Shown piece after piece: positions 25,874 through 35,121 of a stretch of DNA of 64,000 nt. This DNA is from QGON01 sp963691905 (GTDB taxonomy: Bacteria > Pseudomonadota > Gammaproteobacteria > Chromatiales > Chromatiaceae): the NCBI GenBank assembly GCA_963691905.1, contig OY829893.1, positions 186,001-250,000 of the forward strand, given 5' to 3'. The translations under genes were made by a program, and so were the position numbers. The notes under the pieces are model-generated. The model ran no database searches. It saw nothing but the letters and a program-made list of their open reading frames with translations, and was not told where the DNA came from. The stretch's first letter is position 1. Every line of letters starts with the position of its first letter.

Positions 25874-28084
25874 CTACAGCTCTCCAGAGGGCAGCTGTCC
25901 TGCACGTGCGACTATGGACGCCTCAATCTGATCAGCGATGGCCTCTTTTCGTTGCCGGTTTTCCTCCGACCTCGTCTCCACCCAAAGACCGAAGCGACCC
26001 TGCTCCAGCCTGGAGACATACACATTCAGCGCACGCTGCCGGCGTTCACTCAGACTCGTCTCAGTCCTGCGGGCATCCGGTGTGTTAACGACCAGATAGA
26101 TACGAAGACGTTCGCTCGGGTAGTCCGGGTGCTGGTACCAGTCGATATCATAACTCATGCGCCTGTATCCGGCATGGACCTGAGTCGTGGGCCATGAGGC
26201 GGTAAATTCCTCCGCCGCAGCCAACAGCTGGGAGTCTATGTCTTGCCTGGATTGCTGCCTGCGCTCCGGCATTTGCGACTTTCTCGCCAAACGTTCTGCC
26301 GCCCGCACCTGTTGCTTGTTATATGACAGCCAGGCTGTCTGCCCACCGATAGCTGTGGGCAGCAACAGTGCAACGGCAACACAGGCCCATCCGAGGCGTC
26401 CAAGCCACCGGCTGAGTAGATCGAAAGCCGTGCTTTCCAACTGCTCCCCATCACCGCCGCCTGCCGTTGACACGCCTTGCCTCTCGTCACGTGATCCACT
26501 CAAGCGATCCCGCAGCTCGACCAGGTCGCCCCAAAGATCGCCAGCGGCAGCCAGTACGGCACGACAAGCAAAGATGACAACACCCAGACCGAGCAGGGTC
26601 AGGCTGGCAAGCAACATGCGATTGTCCATCTCCAGATCCACCTGCTGCCCCAGCGCCAGTAACCAAAACAGGTTCAGCTGGTCTCCCAAGACTTGCAGTG
26701 CCTCCCAAACTGCCTGGTAGTTTTCCAGCACGGAATAGAGCAACAGACAAAGGCTGATCAACGCCAGCCAGCCGGTATGCCCTTTACTTAGTGGTGCCAG
26801 CCACTGCCAAAGCCGTTTCACCAGCAAGCTGACACCTGTGATAGTTACAAAAAGTGAGCACAGCCAAAAGATATCGAGTGGCGCCTCAAGCGGCCACAAC
26901 TGGAGCAGGACGACCAACACCAATAACAGGTAAAAGGCCCAGGCGTTCGACCACCAGGGGACAGTGCGATGTTCGAGTAGCGCTCGGATCTGTATCCCCA
27001 GGCTGCCAAAGCCAAACACATACAGAGGAGTGCTCAACGAGATATTGGGTCTGAATTGTGACATTTCGAAACCAACCCGCAAGCCGCCTTCCAAGCCCCA
27101 CATAGCCACAATGCCAGCCAGCAGCGCCACCAGCCCGGGGTAACCCAGATATCGACCGGCAATAATCGCCGCCAGTGGTATGGCCTCCGCCGCTCCAAAC
27201 CAGCGCCAGTAGGCAGGCAACTTCCAAAATCTACGGTAATCGGGATCGACCGCGGCATTCACCAGCCAAAGATTCAACTCGCGCCCCAGGCCCAGAAGGA
27301 GCAACCCCAGCAGCACAGCCACAAGACCAGGATTCAGGGTCTGTGGCATCGCTGCAGGCTGTGGGGGACGAAGCGTGCGTCCCAATAGCAGGTAGCCGGT
27401 GGCAACCAGGAACTCTGCCGGCGTGTCCAGGATGAAGGCCAGCTTCAAATATTTCAGCTCGGTCAATCCCAGCAAGGGGAGATCGGCCCGGATGGCACCC
27501 AGCCATACTGCTGCATCACGCGGTAGCTGGAACCCCTCCAGCATTATGCCTAACAGGGTAACCCCGGCCAGCGATCCCAGAACCACACCCAAGGAGATGC
27601 GGGAGAGTCCCAGCGAAAACACAAACAGATAGAGTAATACCCGGAAGTGCAACACCGCCTGCAGCTTGATGTCGCCGCTGTAGCGCTCTCCCCATAATCC
27701 CAGGCTGAGAGCCAGCAATCCCAGGATCAGGGGCAATGCCCAAGCCGGGAGGGTACCGATGGCCAAGCGCTGCAGAGGTTCTGGCCTGCCCGTTAACCAA
27801 GCGAGAAAGATGGCAGCAAGATAGATATCCGGGTATGCCGGCAGACTGATAGCATCGTAGGAGATGTATAGCGGCAGCCCAAGACCGCCGAGCGCCACCA
27901 CCGCCAAACCCATCTTGCCGTACCGTTGGCCCAGCCACAGCGCCAAGGGCAGGATCAACCAGGGAGCCGACAATTTCACCATGTCCGCCAACTGAACATG
28001 GCAGGATAGCAGCAGGATTAATGGCAACCAGGCCCAGGCCCGCAAGCCGTCACTCGCCCGGTCAGTTCCATGTTCGCTTGGCAT
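25874..28084 (-). CDS. Large polytopic membrane protein of unknown function
   Basis: The 736-aa product has about 14-16 hydrophobic segments over residues 15-515. A hydrophilic stretch (about 515-565), one further helix (about 570-590) and a C-terminal soluble domain of about 140 aa rich in Arg and Gln follow. The tail contains RIYLVVNTPDARR and SERRQRALNVYVSRL. The N-terminal region recalls MASE-type integral sensor modules, but no output domain is seen, so that is only a guess. GGGAGGG precedes the ATG. Confidence 0.65.
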   Translation of the reverse strand: MPSEHGTDRASDGLRAWAWLPLILLLSCHVQLADMVKLSAPWLILPLALWLGQRYGKMGLAVVALGGLGLPLYISYDAISLPAYPDIYLAAIFLAWLTGRPEPLQRLAIGTLPAWALPLILGLLALSLGLWGERYSGDIKLQAVLHFRVLLYLFVFSLGLSRISLGVVLGSLAGVTLLGIMLEGFQLPRDAAVWLGAIRADLPLLGLTELKYLKLAFILDTPAEFLVATGYLLLGRTLRPPQPAAMPQTLNPGLVAVLLGLLLLGLGRELNLWLVNAAVDPDYRRFWKLPAYWRWFGAAEAIPLAAIIAGRYLGYPGLVALLAGIVAMWGLEGGLRVGFEMSQFRPNISLSTPLYVFGFGSLGIQIRALLEHRTVPWWSNAWAFYLLLVLVVLLQLWPLEAPLDIFWLCSLFVTITGVSLLVKRLWQWLAPLSKGHTGWLALISLCLLLYSVLENYQAVWEALQVLGDQLNLFWLLALGQQVDLEMDNRMLLASLTLLGLGVVIFACRAVLAAAGDLWGDLVELRDRLSGSRDERQGVSTAGGGDGEQLESTAFDLLSRWLGRLGWACVAVALLLPTAIGGQTAWLSYNKQQVRAAERLARKSQMPERRQQSRQDIDSQLLAAAEEFTASWPTTQVHAGYRRMSYDIDWYQHPDYPSERLRIYLVVNTPDARRTETSLSERRQRALNVYVSRLEQGRFGLWVETRSEENRQRKEAIADQIEASIVARAGQLPSGEL

Positions 28085-28254
28085 GTTGCATCCCTCCCCT
28101 GGTTATTGGTGCAAACACCGAGCCCCGACTCCCTAAGGTTAGCTCTAAAATAGACGCGGGGGAGCCTCAGATTAATTAGTTTTTCAACCAACATGAATAA
28201 TCAAGCCCCAAAGCTCTGCTAAAATACACTCTTGAGACGAAAAGGAGAGATCGT

Positions 28255-28797
28255 ATGAAAAAATTGGTTCTTGCCCTATTGATACTATTTTTCTCGGCAC
28301 CCTTGTTTGCCGATGAAGTCCAGTCAACGATCGGGAAGTTCAAAAAAGCCCCGGATACCCATGCTTTCTTCAATAACGCCTATGGTTATGCCGTTTTTCC
28401 TACCATCGGTAAAGGGGGAATCGGTATTGGTGCCGCCCATGGAAAGGGAAAGGTATTTCGTAAAGGAACCTATACCGGCAATTCCAGCATGACTCAGATC
28501 AGTATCGGTTTTCAGCTGGGTGGACAAGCATTCAGCCAAGTCATTTTTCTACAGGACAAGCGGGCCTACGATGAATTTACCGGTGGCAGTTTTGAGTTCA
28601 GCGCCCAGGCCTCAGCAGTCGCGCTTACTGCGGGAGCCAACGCACAAACCAGTACCGCAGGAAATGCTGCAGGAGCAGGCGAGACCAAACAGAAAGCAAG
28701 CTATGTGGGCGGCATGGCCACGTTTACCATGGCCAAAGGCGGCCTGATGTATGAAGCCGCTATTGGCGGGCAGAAATTTAATTTCAAACCCAAATAG
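28255..28797 (+). CDS. SYLF (Ysc84/DUF500) lipid-binding domain protein
   Basis: The 180-aa protein has a signal peptide (1-20, ending FADE) and then a SYLF domain. The diagnostic parts are FFNNAYGYAVFPTIGKGGIGIGAA, GFQLGGQAFSQVIFL and the C-terminal GGLMYEAAIGGQKF. SYLF proteins bind phosphoinositide-like or other lipids; the bacterial role is unclear. AAGGAGAG gives a strong ribosome site. It converges on the antiporter cluster. Confidence 0.88.
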   Translation: MKKLVLALLILFFSAPLFADEVQSTIGKFKKAPDTHAFFNNAYGYAVFPTIGKGGIGIGAAHGKGKVFRKGTYTGNSSMTQISIGFQLGGQAFSQVIFLQDKRAYDEFTGGSFEFSAQASAVALTAGANAQTSTAGNAAGAGETKQKASYVGGMATFTMAKGGLMYEAAIGGQKFNFKPK

Positions 28798-28863
28798 GTG
28801 GCACGGGGGACGCTGAAATCCTCAACCAGGCATAGGGGTGGATTCGCAGGAAACTGACAGTAT

Positions 28864-30165
28864 TCAGCAAGCAGCGAGAAACACAGACACCATTGCCAGC
28901 AACAAAAGCAGGGTGCTTGCAAAGGTCCAGCGTTGCAAAGAGTGTTCGATACTATCCAAGATTCTTTGCCAGGCACAGATCTGCCGGAGACAGCCCATTT
29001 TAGCCAGCCATGAAGAACGCAACCCGGGCAAGGTATAGAACCCTATTTTCGCCCCCCACCGCACGACAGCCCCAGGCCAGCGTTCAAACCACGGATTTGA
29101 GTCGTCCGTCTGCATCGCAGGCGTGACAGGATACCCGCGCCTCGCCTGCAACCACCCGATTGTGGTGGTCAGAATCGCTAACCCAAGTCCCAGAGAGACA
29201 ATATAATAATGTGCCAAATTCCCGTACCCTGCCCATGCGGCAGGATCGGCCAGCCCAGTTCCCAGGGCGGTGACAAACAATCCTGTGGTTGCGATGACAG
29301 CATAGGCGGGTAACAGCTTCAACTGCCCCCGTATCAGCCCGGTTAGAATGGCATAGAGCATGGCGGCCACGCCTATACCCTGGATGATTAATCCCAGTTT
29401 AGGCGAGGTGATTTCGCCAAGGGGCAACCACCGCACCATTCCGAGCAGAGCCATGGCAACCGGAACCCCGCCCAGCAGCAAGGCCACCGCCGGCCGGGTA
29501 GAACGAAACGCCAGCGGTAACCAAAAGTGTAACGGCCAGATGCCTGCCTTGGCCGCAAAGCCGAAGACAACCATCGACAGATACAAGCCAAGTGAAGGTG
29601 ACTGTGCCATTGCGTGGCGCGCTGCTCCAAAACCCAAATCCCCGGTCGTTGCAGCCGTGACCAACAGAGCCTCAAATAACGCCAGATCAGCCAGGATCAG
29701 GAGACCAAGATAGGCACGCCCGGCCCGCCGCGCCCCTGCGTTTCCTGTCGTCACCAGCAGACCATAAAACCCGTAACCCATCAGCGTCGAAAAGGCAAAA
29801 AAACCGACCAACCCGGTTGCAAGAATCATCCCCAGATTTCCCGCCATGGTCAGCAGAAAAAATGTAGCGAGGCGATTGTCCGCTGGTCGACTGCTGGGTG
29901 CCCGCAACAGGGTCGCTGCGGCAACCCAAAGTACCACTGACATCGCTAACAATAACCGGGATGCCCCGCCAACACCCAGCCCGGTACCAAACAGCAGCCA
30001 GGGCACCTCAATAGAAAAATCCGCCGGGATAAGCAGCAGAATAACGGCAGGCAAGATGGCCAGATAACAAGGCCAGGGCAAGCGTGAGCGCAGCGCGGGA
30101 AGCGCCAGCAACAGTGGCAACCCCGGCACCGACAACAGCAGAAATAGACCCAGGGTGGTAATCAC
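28864..30165 (-). CDS. Degenerate antiporter-like (NuoN/HyfB-type) membrane subunit
   Basis: This is the last gene of the Mrp/Mbh-like cluster: 433 aa with about 12-14 membrane helices. AKAGIWPLHFWLP marks it as a proton-translocating antiporter-like subunit. The usual helix-5 glutamate (ELM) is replaced in FFAFSTLMGYGFYG. The HxxSALLSxxxxK region reads STRPAVALLLGGVPVAMALLG with no Lys, and the late helix-12 Lys region is also altered. It may therefore be structural rather than proton-conducting. The start is GTG 30165, overlapping the upstream stop as GTGA. Confidence 0.75.
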   Translation of the reverse strand: MITTLGLFLLLSVPGLPLLLALPALRSRLPWPCYLAILPAVILLLIPADFSIEVPWLLFGTGLGVGGASRLLLAMSVVLWVAAATLLRAPSSRPADNRLATFFLLTMAGNLGMILATGLVGFFAFSTLMGYGFYGLLVTTGNAGARRAGRAYLGLLILADLALFEALLVTAATTGDLGFGAARHAMAQSPSLGLYLSMVVFGFAAKAGIWPLHFWLPLAFRSTRPAVALLLGGVPVAMALLGMVRWLPLGEITSPKLGLIIQGIGVAAMLYAILTGLIRGQLKLLPAYAVIATTGLFVTALGTGLADPAAWAGYGNLAHYYIVSLGLGLAILTTTIGWLQARRGYPVTPAMQTDDSNPWFERWPGAVVRWGAKIGFYTLPGLRSSWLAKMGCLRQICAWQRILDSIEHSLQRWTFASTLLLLLAMVSVFLAAC

Positions 30166-31658
30166 GGCATGTATTCCTGTGCAGTGATAAAACGGGCCCA
30201 TTGCAGCGGGCTGAATGGTGCCGATGCCAGCAATCCCGCAGCCAGGGTCAGCAGGGCGGTCACTACCGGGGGTGCCAGAAGCAGCCAGAATGTTTCACGC
30301 GACCCCCAGGTGCGCTCGGCGGGCCAGGCATCAGGAGGCGCCTTGAACCAGGCGGCGTACAGAATAGGCAGGAAATATCCTGCGTTGAGCAGGCTGCTGC
30401 CAGCCAGGACAAAAACCACCCAGCCCTGTCCGGCGTCCAGCGCCCCCAGCCCCAGGTACCACTTGCTGATGAAACCAGCCAGTGGCGGAACACCGACCAT
30501 ACCGAGGGCGCTGATAGTAAACGCCGCCATTGTCCAGGGCATGCGCCTCCCAACGCCGTTCATTTCACTGATTTTGTGAATCCCTAAAGTCTCGGCGAGG
30601 TTGCCGGCACAGAAAAACAGGGTGATCTTCATCACGCCCTGGTGCACCAGATGGACCAGGCCGCCGATGGTCGCGGCCGGCCCGACGATCGCAATGCCAA
30701 GGATGATATAGGAGACCTGGCTGATCGTGGAGAATGCCAGCCGGCGTTTCAGATCATCCTGGAATAGTGCCCGTAGAGAGCCGTAGATGATGGTCACAGC
30801 TGCCACTGCGGCAAGCGGCCCCGTAACACCGAGATTTGCCGCGACCTCAACACCAAAAACATCGTCGACCACCCGCACGATGCCAAAGGCGCCCGCTTTC
30901 ACCACCGCCACTGCATGCAACAATGCGCTCACCGGGGCCGGCGCCACCATCGCCTGCGGCAGCCAACCGTGCAAGGGTACCAGTGCTGCCTTGACACCCA
31001 GTCCGGCTATCAGCAATACAAAGATGACAATGAGTGCTGCCCGATGCGTGTCGACCAGCTCCGCGACGAATCCACGGTGGGTAAATTCCAGCGAACCTGC
31101 CAAGCTATAAATCCACACTGTGCCCACCAGCAACAAGGCACCACCTGCGATGGTATAGGTAAGATAGGTGCGCCCGGCCTGGCGCGCCACCTCGGTTCCC
31201 CGGTGCACGATCAGCGGGTAAGTGGCCAGGGTCAGCAGTTCATAAAACAGCAGAAAGGTTATCAGGTTGCCGGCCAACGCCACACCGACCGTGGCGGTCA
31301 CACACAGGCTGAAGAAACCGAAAAAGCGGCTGCGATGGGGCGAGTCCTCGAGATAGCCGATGGCATAGACGGTAGTCACCAACCAGAGCACGGTGGAAAG
31401 TGTGACGAACAGAACCGCCTCTGCATCGGCGCGTAACACCAAGTCCAGACCGGGCAATAAGGGCATGCGGGTCTCATAGTGATGTCCATGAAAAACACCC
31501 CAGACCATCACCCCAACCAGCACCAGTTTGAGTAACGCGCCACCCAGGTTCAAGGTGGTACGGGTTGCAACCCGCTCCTCGGGCAGAAAAAAAATCACCA
31601 GCCCGGGTAACAGGGAACTGGAGAGGATGAGCAGCGGCAACCCGGCATCCCAGTTCAT
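30162..31658 (-). CDS. NuoM/MrpA-N-like antiporter subunit
   Basis: The 498-aa protein has about 14 membrane helices. It keeps the residues expected for proton transfer: LLFYELLTLATYPL (helix-5 Glu), GVKAALVPLHGWLP (helix-7 Lys), a PAPVSALLHAVAVVKAG block and HQGVMKITLFF (helix-12 Lys). It probably stands in for the N-terminal part of MrpA, while the C-terminal part is encoded separately at 34081-34395. ATG 31658 overlaps the preceding stop by four bases. Confidence 0.82.
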   Translation of the reverse strand: MNWDAGLPLLILSSSLLPGLVIFFLPEERVATRTTLNLGGALLKLVLVGVMVWGVFHGHHYETRMPLLPGLDLVLRADAEAVLFVTLSTVLWLVTTVYAIGYLEDSPHRSRFFGFFSLCVTATVGVALAGNLITFLLFYELLTLATYPLIVHRGTEVARQAGRTYLTYTIAGGALLLVGTVWIYSLAGSLEFTHRGFVAELVDTHRAALIVIFVLLIAGLGVKAALVPLHGWLPQAMVAPAPVSALLHAVAVVKAGAFGIVRVVDDVFGVEVAANLGVTGPLAAVAAVTIIYGSLRALFQDDLKRRLAFSTISQVSYIILGIAIVGPAATIGGLVHLVHQGVMKITLFFCAGNLAETLGIHKISEMNGVGRRMPWTMAAFTISALGMVGVPPLAGFISKWYLGLGALDAGQGWVVFVLAGSSLLNAGYFLPILYAAWFKAPPDAWPAERTWGSRETFWLLLAPPVVTALLTLAAGLLASAPFSPLQWARFITAQEYMP

Positions 31659-33109
31659 CCGGCGCTCTCCCTGCCAAATGGCAAACCGATCTCCATCAGC
31701 GCCAGCGGCCAAGGCGCGAACAGACCCAACAGGATCGCCCCCAGCGCCAGTGCCAGCGCGACCCACTCCATGATAGTGGGCACCGTCCTCGTTTCCTGGA
31801 GCACCCCGGCCTGGGTAAACGCATAGCCAATCACTTTAAAGACGTAGGCGGCAGCCAGCAGCCCGCCCAGGATCAGGATGACCACCCACCACCATTGACC
31901 GGCGCGCAGCGCGGCATCAAGCAACAACCACTTGCCGATAAATCCGCCACTGGGCGGCAGACCTATGATGCTGATGCCCGCTAACGCAAACGCAGTCACA
32001 GTCAGGGGCAGGCGATGCGCCACCCGATCAAGGTCTGCGATACGGTCATGCCCGCCGAAACGTATGATGTTACCGGCCGCCATGAACATGGCCGCCTTAG
32101 CCAAGGCGTGGGACAGCAGCAGATAAAGAGTCCCCTTCCAGGCGGTAGCGGTTCCCAGCGGAAAAGCCAGAAAAAAATAGCCCAGTTGCGCCACGGTGGA
32201 ATAGGCAATCAGTAGTTTAAGCCGTGTCTGGCGCAGCGCCTGAATCCCGCCCCAGAGGACAGCAGCCGCGCCGAGCAGACCCAGCAGTTGTCCGAGTGCC
32301 ACATTGCCAGGCGGGAAGACCTCCAGCCACAGACGCAGCAGAATATAAAATGAGGCCTTCACAACCAGTGCCGACAATAGCGCGCTCACCGGCGCCGGAG
32401 CACTGGCATGGGCTGGCGGCAACCAGAAGTGCAGCGGAAACAGCGCAGTCTTTAGCAACAGGCCGGCACTCATCAGTCCTATGGCTGCCCACACTGCGGG
32501 TGACGGCTCCATCCGCTGCGCCAGTATCGCCATGTCGACGCTGCCAAAACTGTGGTAGAGCAACGCAACACCCAACAGGTAGAACAACGATCCCAGCAGA
32601 CTGACCAGCAGGTACCGCATGGCCGAGGTCAAGGCATCCGCACCACCGGCCAATGCCACCAGCGCCACCGCCGCCAATCCCAGCAATTCCAGTGTGACGT
32701 AGAGATTGAAGATATCTGCGGACAGAAACAGGGCATTCAGCGCGGCCCACAGGAACAACCACAGCGGCCAAAAGAGAGCGGATTGTTTGCGTTCGAAATA
32801 GCTGGTGGAATAGGCGCTGATGCCCAGCCCTACCCCCGCTGTTACCATCAGCATCAGCAGACTCAGACCATCTGCGTACAGATCAATACCTAATGGCGCG
32901 CCCCAGCCACCGACCGCGTAGCGTTGCGTACCCAGCACCACCACTTGCCAGCCCAGTCCAGCCACGCAGGTGACCACACCGATCGCGGTAACCAGACCCA
33001 GCGGCACGCTGCGCCGCGGCCACAAAAAACAGACCAAAGCTCCGACCAGCGGCAGTAAAATGGCCATCACGCCCCAAGGCGTATTTACGACCGATGTTCC
33101 CAACAACAC
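31655..33109 (-). CDS. mrpD: Na+/H+ antiporter subunit D (MrpD)
   Basis: The 484-aa product has about 14 membrane helices. The conserved charge line is present: FNLYVTLELLGLAAVAL, LLKTALFPLHFWLPPAHASAP, VSALLSALVVKASFY and a later HALAKAAMF. MrpD is the main ion-exchange subunit of Mrp complexes. The start shown is GTG 33109, which shares one base with the mrpC stop; an internal Met at residue 15 is the alternative. Confidence 0.85.
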   Translation of the reverse strand: MLLGTSVVNTPWGVMAILLPLVGALVCFLWPRRSVPLGLVTAIGVVTCVAGLGWQVVVLGTQRYAVGGWGAPLGIDLYADGLSLLMLMVTAGVGLGISAYSTSYFERKQSALFWPLWLFLWAALNALFLSADIFNLYVTLELLGLAAVALVALAGGADALTSAMRYLLVSLLGSLFYLLGVALLYHSFGSVDMAILAQRMEPSPAVWAAIGLMSAGLLLKTALFPLHFWLPPAHASAPAPVSALLSALVVKASFYILLRLWLEVFPPGNVALGQLLGLLGAAAVLWGGIQALRQTRLKLLIAYSTVAQLGYFFLAFPLGTATAWKGTLYLLLSHALAKAAMFMAAGNIIRFGGHDRIADLDRVAHRLPLTVTAFALAGISIIGLPPSGGFIGKWLLLDAALRAGQWWWVVILILGGLLAAAYVFKVIGYAFTQAGVLQETRTVPTIMEWVALALALGAILLGLFAPWPLALMEIGLPFGRESAG

Positions 33110-33417
33110 TATTCCAACCGCTCTTCAGGGAGCCGGGCCCGACCGGTCTCCGCTCGCACCCGCAGCATCAATGCAAGCGCCAGGGCTGTGGCGGAGACAG
33201 CGACCACGATGCCGGTAATCACCATGGCGTGAGGCACCGGGTCCGGTATCGCCCCCGGTGTACGCCCGCCTAAAGCCACCAGTACCAGGAACACCCCACT
33301 CCCCATCACATTGATGGCCAGGATCTTGCGCAGCAAATGCGCGCACACGATCAAGGTATACAGACCCAGGGTAAACAGCCCCACCCCGACCAGCGCATAG
33401 AGGAAAACATGATTCAC
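33109..33417 (-). CDS. mrpC: Na+/H+ antiporter subunit C (MrpC/NuoK-like)
   Basis: The 102-aa protein has three membrane helices, with INVMGSGVFLVLVALGG and PVPHAMVITGIVVAVSATALAL, the MrpC/NuoK signature. The GTG start at 33417 overlaps the upstream stop (GTGA), consistent with coupled translation. The open frame extends upstream, but only this start gives the family N-terminus. Confidence 0.85.
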   Translation of the reverse strand: MNHVFLYALVGVGLFTLGLYTLIVCAHLLRKILAINVMGSGVFLVLVALGGRTPGAIPDPVPHAMVITGIVVAVSATALALALMLRVRAETGRARLPEERLE

Positions 33418-34097
33418 TGCTGCGACCTCTCCGCTGGCCGACCACCCATGAACAGGGCAGCCAACGTAATGCCGATAGACAAGGTCGCCGCCGCTTCGAT
33501 CAGCAGCATCAGCGCTGCGGCAAATGGTGGAGGATATTCCAGCAGTCGTCTTCCCACCAGTATTAACACCATGCCTACCGTAACGAATGTCCCGAGGCCC
33601 ATCACCAGGGTAATACGCAATGGCAGCCCGGATAATCTTGCGTCTGGACGCCAACCGACCAACAATAACAGCACCCCCGCCGCCCCCAGCACCGCACCGG
33701 CCTGAAAGGCACCGCCTGGCGCGCGGGCGCCCACCCACAGCAGATAGCCAGCGACCAGGATAAGTAATGGAACCAGCAGGCGTGACAACATATCCAGCAC
33801 CGGCCCCGGGGATGCCTCGCTCTGTTCCGGCACACGACTGAGTGACCAGACTCCAAGCAGGGCCAGCAGCAGCACACCCATTTCCAGCAAGGTGTCGTAA
33901 CCACGGAAGTTAAGCAGCACGGCGGTCACCGGATTGCTCACACCGCTGGTTTCGATGTTTTCCGTCACAAAGTCGCTCAAACCAGGAGTCTGCCCTGGAA
34001 GGGACAACACCGCATAGCCCAATCCCACTGCCAGAACTGACAGGAGCGCCACCAGCAGCCAATGAAACGGTGTCTGTTTTTCAACAACCCTGGTCAT
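33414..34097 (-). CDS. mrpB: Fused MbhE-like and MrpB antiporter subunit
   Basis: The 227-aa product joins two modules. The first is an N-terminal MbhE-like part (about 1-95) with one helix and VLLNFRGYDTLLEMGVLLLAL. The second is a MnhB/MrpB domain (about 105-225) with GYLLWVGARAPGGAFQAGAVL and LIEAAATLSIGITLAALF. In membrane-bound hydrogenase and Mrp complexes these parts form the sodium-path module. ATG 34097 overlaps the DUF4040 gene by 17 bases. Confidence 0.8.
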   Translation of the reverse strand: MTRVVEKQTPFHWLLVALLSVLAVGLGYAVLSLPGQTPGLSDFVTENIETSGVSNPVTAVLLNFRGYDTLLEMGVLLLALLGVWSLSRVPEQSEASPGPVLDMLSRLLVPLLILVAGYLLWVGARAPGGAFQAGAVLGAAGVLLLLVGWRPDARLSGLPLRITLVMGLGTFVTVGMVLILVGRRLLEYPPPFAAALMLLIEAAATLSIGITLAALFMGGRPAERSQQ

Positions 34098-34395
34098 GGA
34101 CTTCAGATTCGTCGTCTTCCTTATGGGGTTTCTTTGTTTCATTCTTTGATTCGAGCCTCGCCAGTGCAGCCAGCAACAGGGCGCCGGTCAGACCCGCACC
34201 GATGGCCGCCTCGGCCAGTGCGATATCCGGCGCATCGAGCCGTACCCAGGCCAGTGCCATCAGCAGCCCGAAGGCGATGAACAGCACTATAGATCGGAAC
34301 AGATCCGGACTCGCCAGTGCCCGCCAGGCCAGCCATAACAGGGCAAATCCCAGCACGGTATCGAACGCCGATTGCAACAGTGTCACCGCTTCCAC
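34081..34395 (-). CDS. DUF4040/MbhD-like subunit (MrpA C-terminal module)
   Basis: The 104-aa protein has about three membrane helices and the DUF4040 core LVRLDAPDIALAEAAIGAGL-like segment (ALAWVRLDAPDIALAEAAIG). The tail is charged and His-rich. The Asp/Glu pair in this helix is part of the proton or sodium route of Mrp/Mbh complexes. Presence as a separate gene matches archaeal Mbh organisation more than fused MrpA. Confidence 0.8.
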   Translation of the reverse strand: MEAVTLLQSAFDTVLGFALLWLAWRALASPDLFRSIVLFIAFGLLMALAWVRLDAPDIALAEAAIGAGLTGALLLAALARLESKNETKKPHKEDDESEVHDQGC

Positions 34396-34676
34396 AGCTT
34401 GATGCCTCTTAGACGCGCCGCTGCAGCCACCAGATGGGCAACACTGGCGCTGGCAAGCAACACCAATAACCAGATCAGCAGCAACTTGCCCACCACAGCC
34501 CAGGACTCGGCCTGCAAGGCGAGCCCGGCCACCACCAATCCCAGACCAACGTTGTCGGCCTTGGTCAATGCATGCAGGCGGGTATAGACATCAGGAAAGC
34601 GCAATAGACCGACGGTACCCGCCAAAAAGAAGACCGCACCGGCAAGCAACAGAAATATAGTGAGGTACTCAGTCAT
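34383..34676 (-). CDS. mrpG: Na+/H+ antiporter subunit G (MrpG)
   Basis: The 97-aa protein has three helices and the MrpG signature GTVGLLRFPDVYTRLHALTKAD, with GLGL and LLLIWLLV further on. ATG 34676 lies inside the end of mrpF (8-base overlap). MrpG is a small scaffold subunit near MrpE and MrpF. Confidence 0.88.
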   Translation of the reverse strand: MTEYLTIFLLLAGAVFFLAGTVGLLRFPDVYTRLHALTKADNVGLGLVVAGLALQAESWAVVGKLLLIWLLVLLASASVAHLVAAAARLRGIKLWKR

Positions 34677-34947
34677 CCGCATCGCCATCTTCACGGACCG
34701 CCCAGGCGCGCCGCACGAAAGCAACAGCGGTTAGCGCTGCCAGCAGTGCAAACACCAGCGCCACGTCACGCAGCGGAGGGTGATCAAACGCCTGCGCCAG
34801 CAGCAGCACACAGGCTACCGCAGTAGTGCCGAATAACTGCGCCGCGAGCATGCGGTCTGCCGCTGTCGGACCGCGCAGAACACGCCACAGCCCCGCTACC
34901 AGCGTCAACAAGAGGAACAGTGCCATACCCATGTATAGTGTATCCAT
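34669..34947 (-). CDS. mrpF: Na+/H+ antiporter subunit F (MrpF)
   Basis: The 92-aa product has three helices and WRVLRGPTAADRMLAAQLFGT, the MrpF signature with its conserved Arg-Gly-Pro and Asp-Arg. The C-terminus is acidic and overlaps the start of mrpG. Confidence 0.88.
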   Translation of the reverse strand: MDTLYMGMALFLLLTLVAGLWRVLRGPTAADRMLAAQLFGTTAVACVLLLAQAFDHPPLRDVALVFALLAALTAVAFVRRAWAVREDGDADD

Positions 34948-34961
34948 GCGCGATCAATGCT

Positions 34962-35099
34962 CTAACATGACGGGCGTAAATGCAGCTGTTTGCGGTATTG
35001 TTGCCTGACTTCTTCCACATAGGCATCAGCATCGGCCCTTTCTAACATAGCATTCAGCTCTGGATCGACAACAAGAAGTAAGTTCTTGAATCGTTTCAT
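34962..35099 (-). CDS. 45-aa ORF resembling the start of a universal stress protein
   Basis: A short frame lies between mrpE and mrpF. It has a strong ribosome site (GTGAGGTGTGAT before ATG 35099) and gaps of 22 and 14 bases to its neighbours. MKRFKNLLLVVDPE looks like the first beta strand of UspA/UspE-type proteins. The remaining residues (YVEEVRQQYRKQLH) look like a charged helix. It could be an internally deleted usp gene or a genuine small protein of the complex. Confidence 0.5.
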   Translation of the reverse strand: MKRFKNLLLVVDPELNAMLERADADAYVEEVRQQYRKQLHLRPSC

Positions 35100-35121
35100 A
35101 TCACACCTCACTCCGGTTTCT

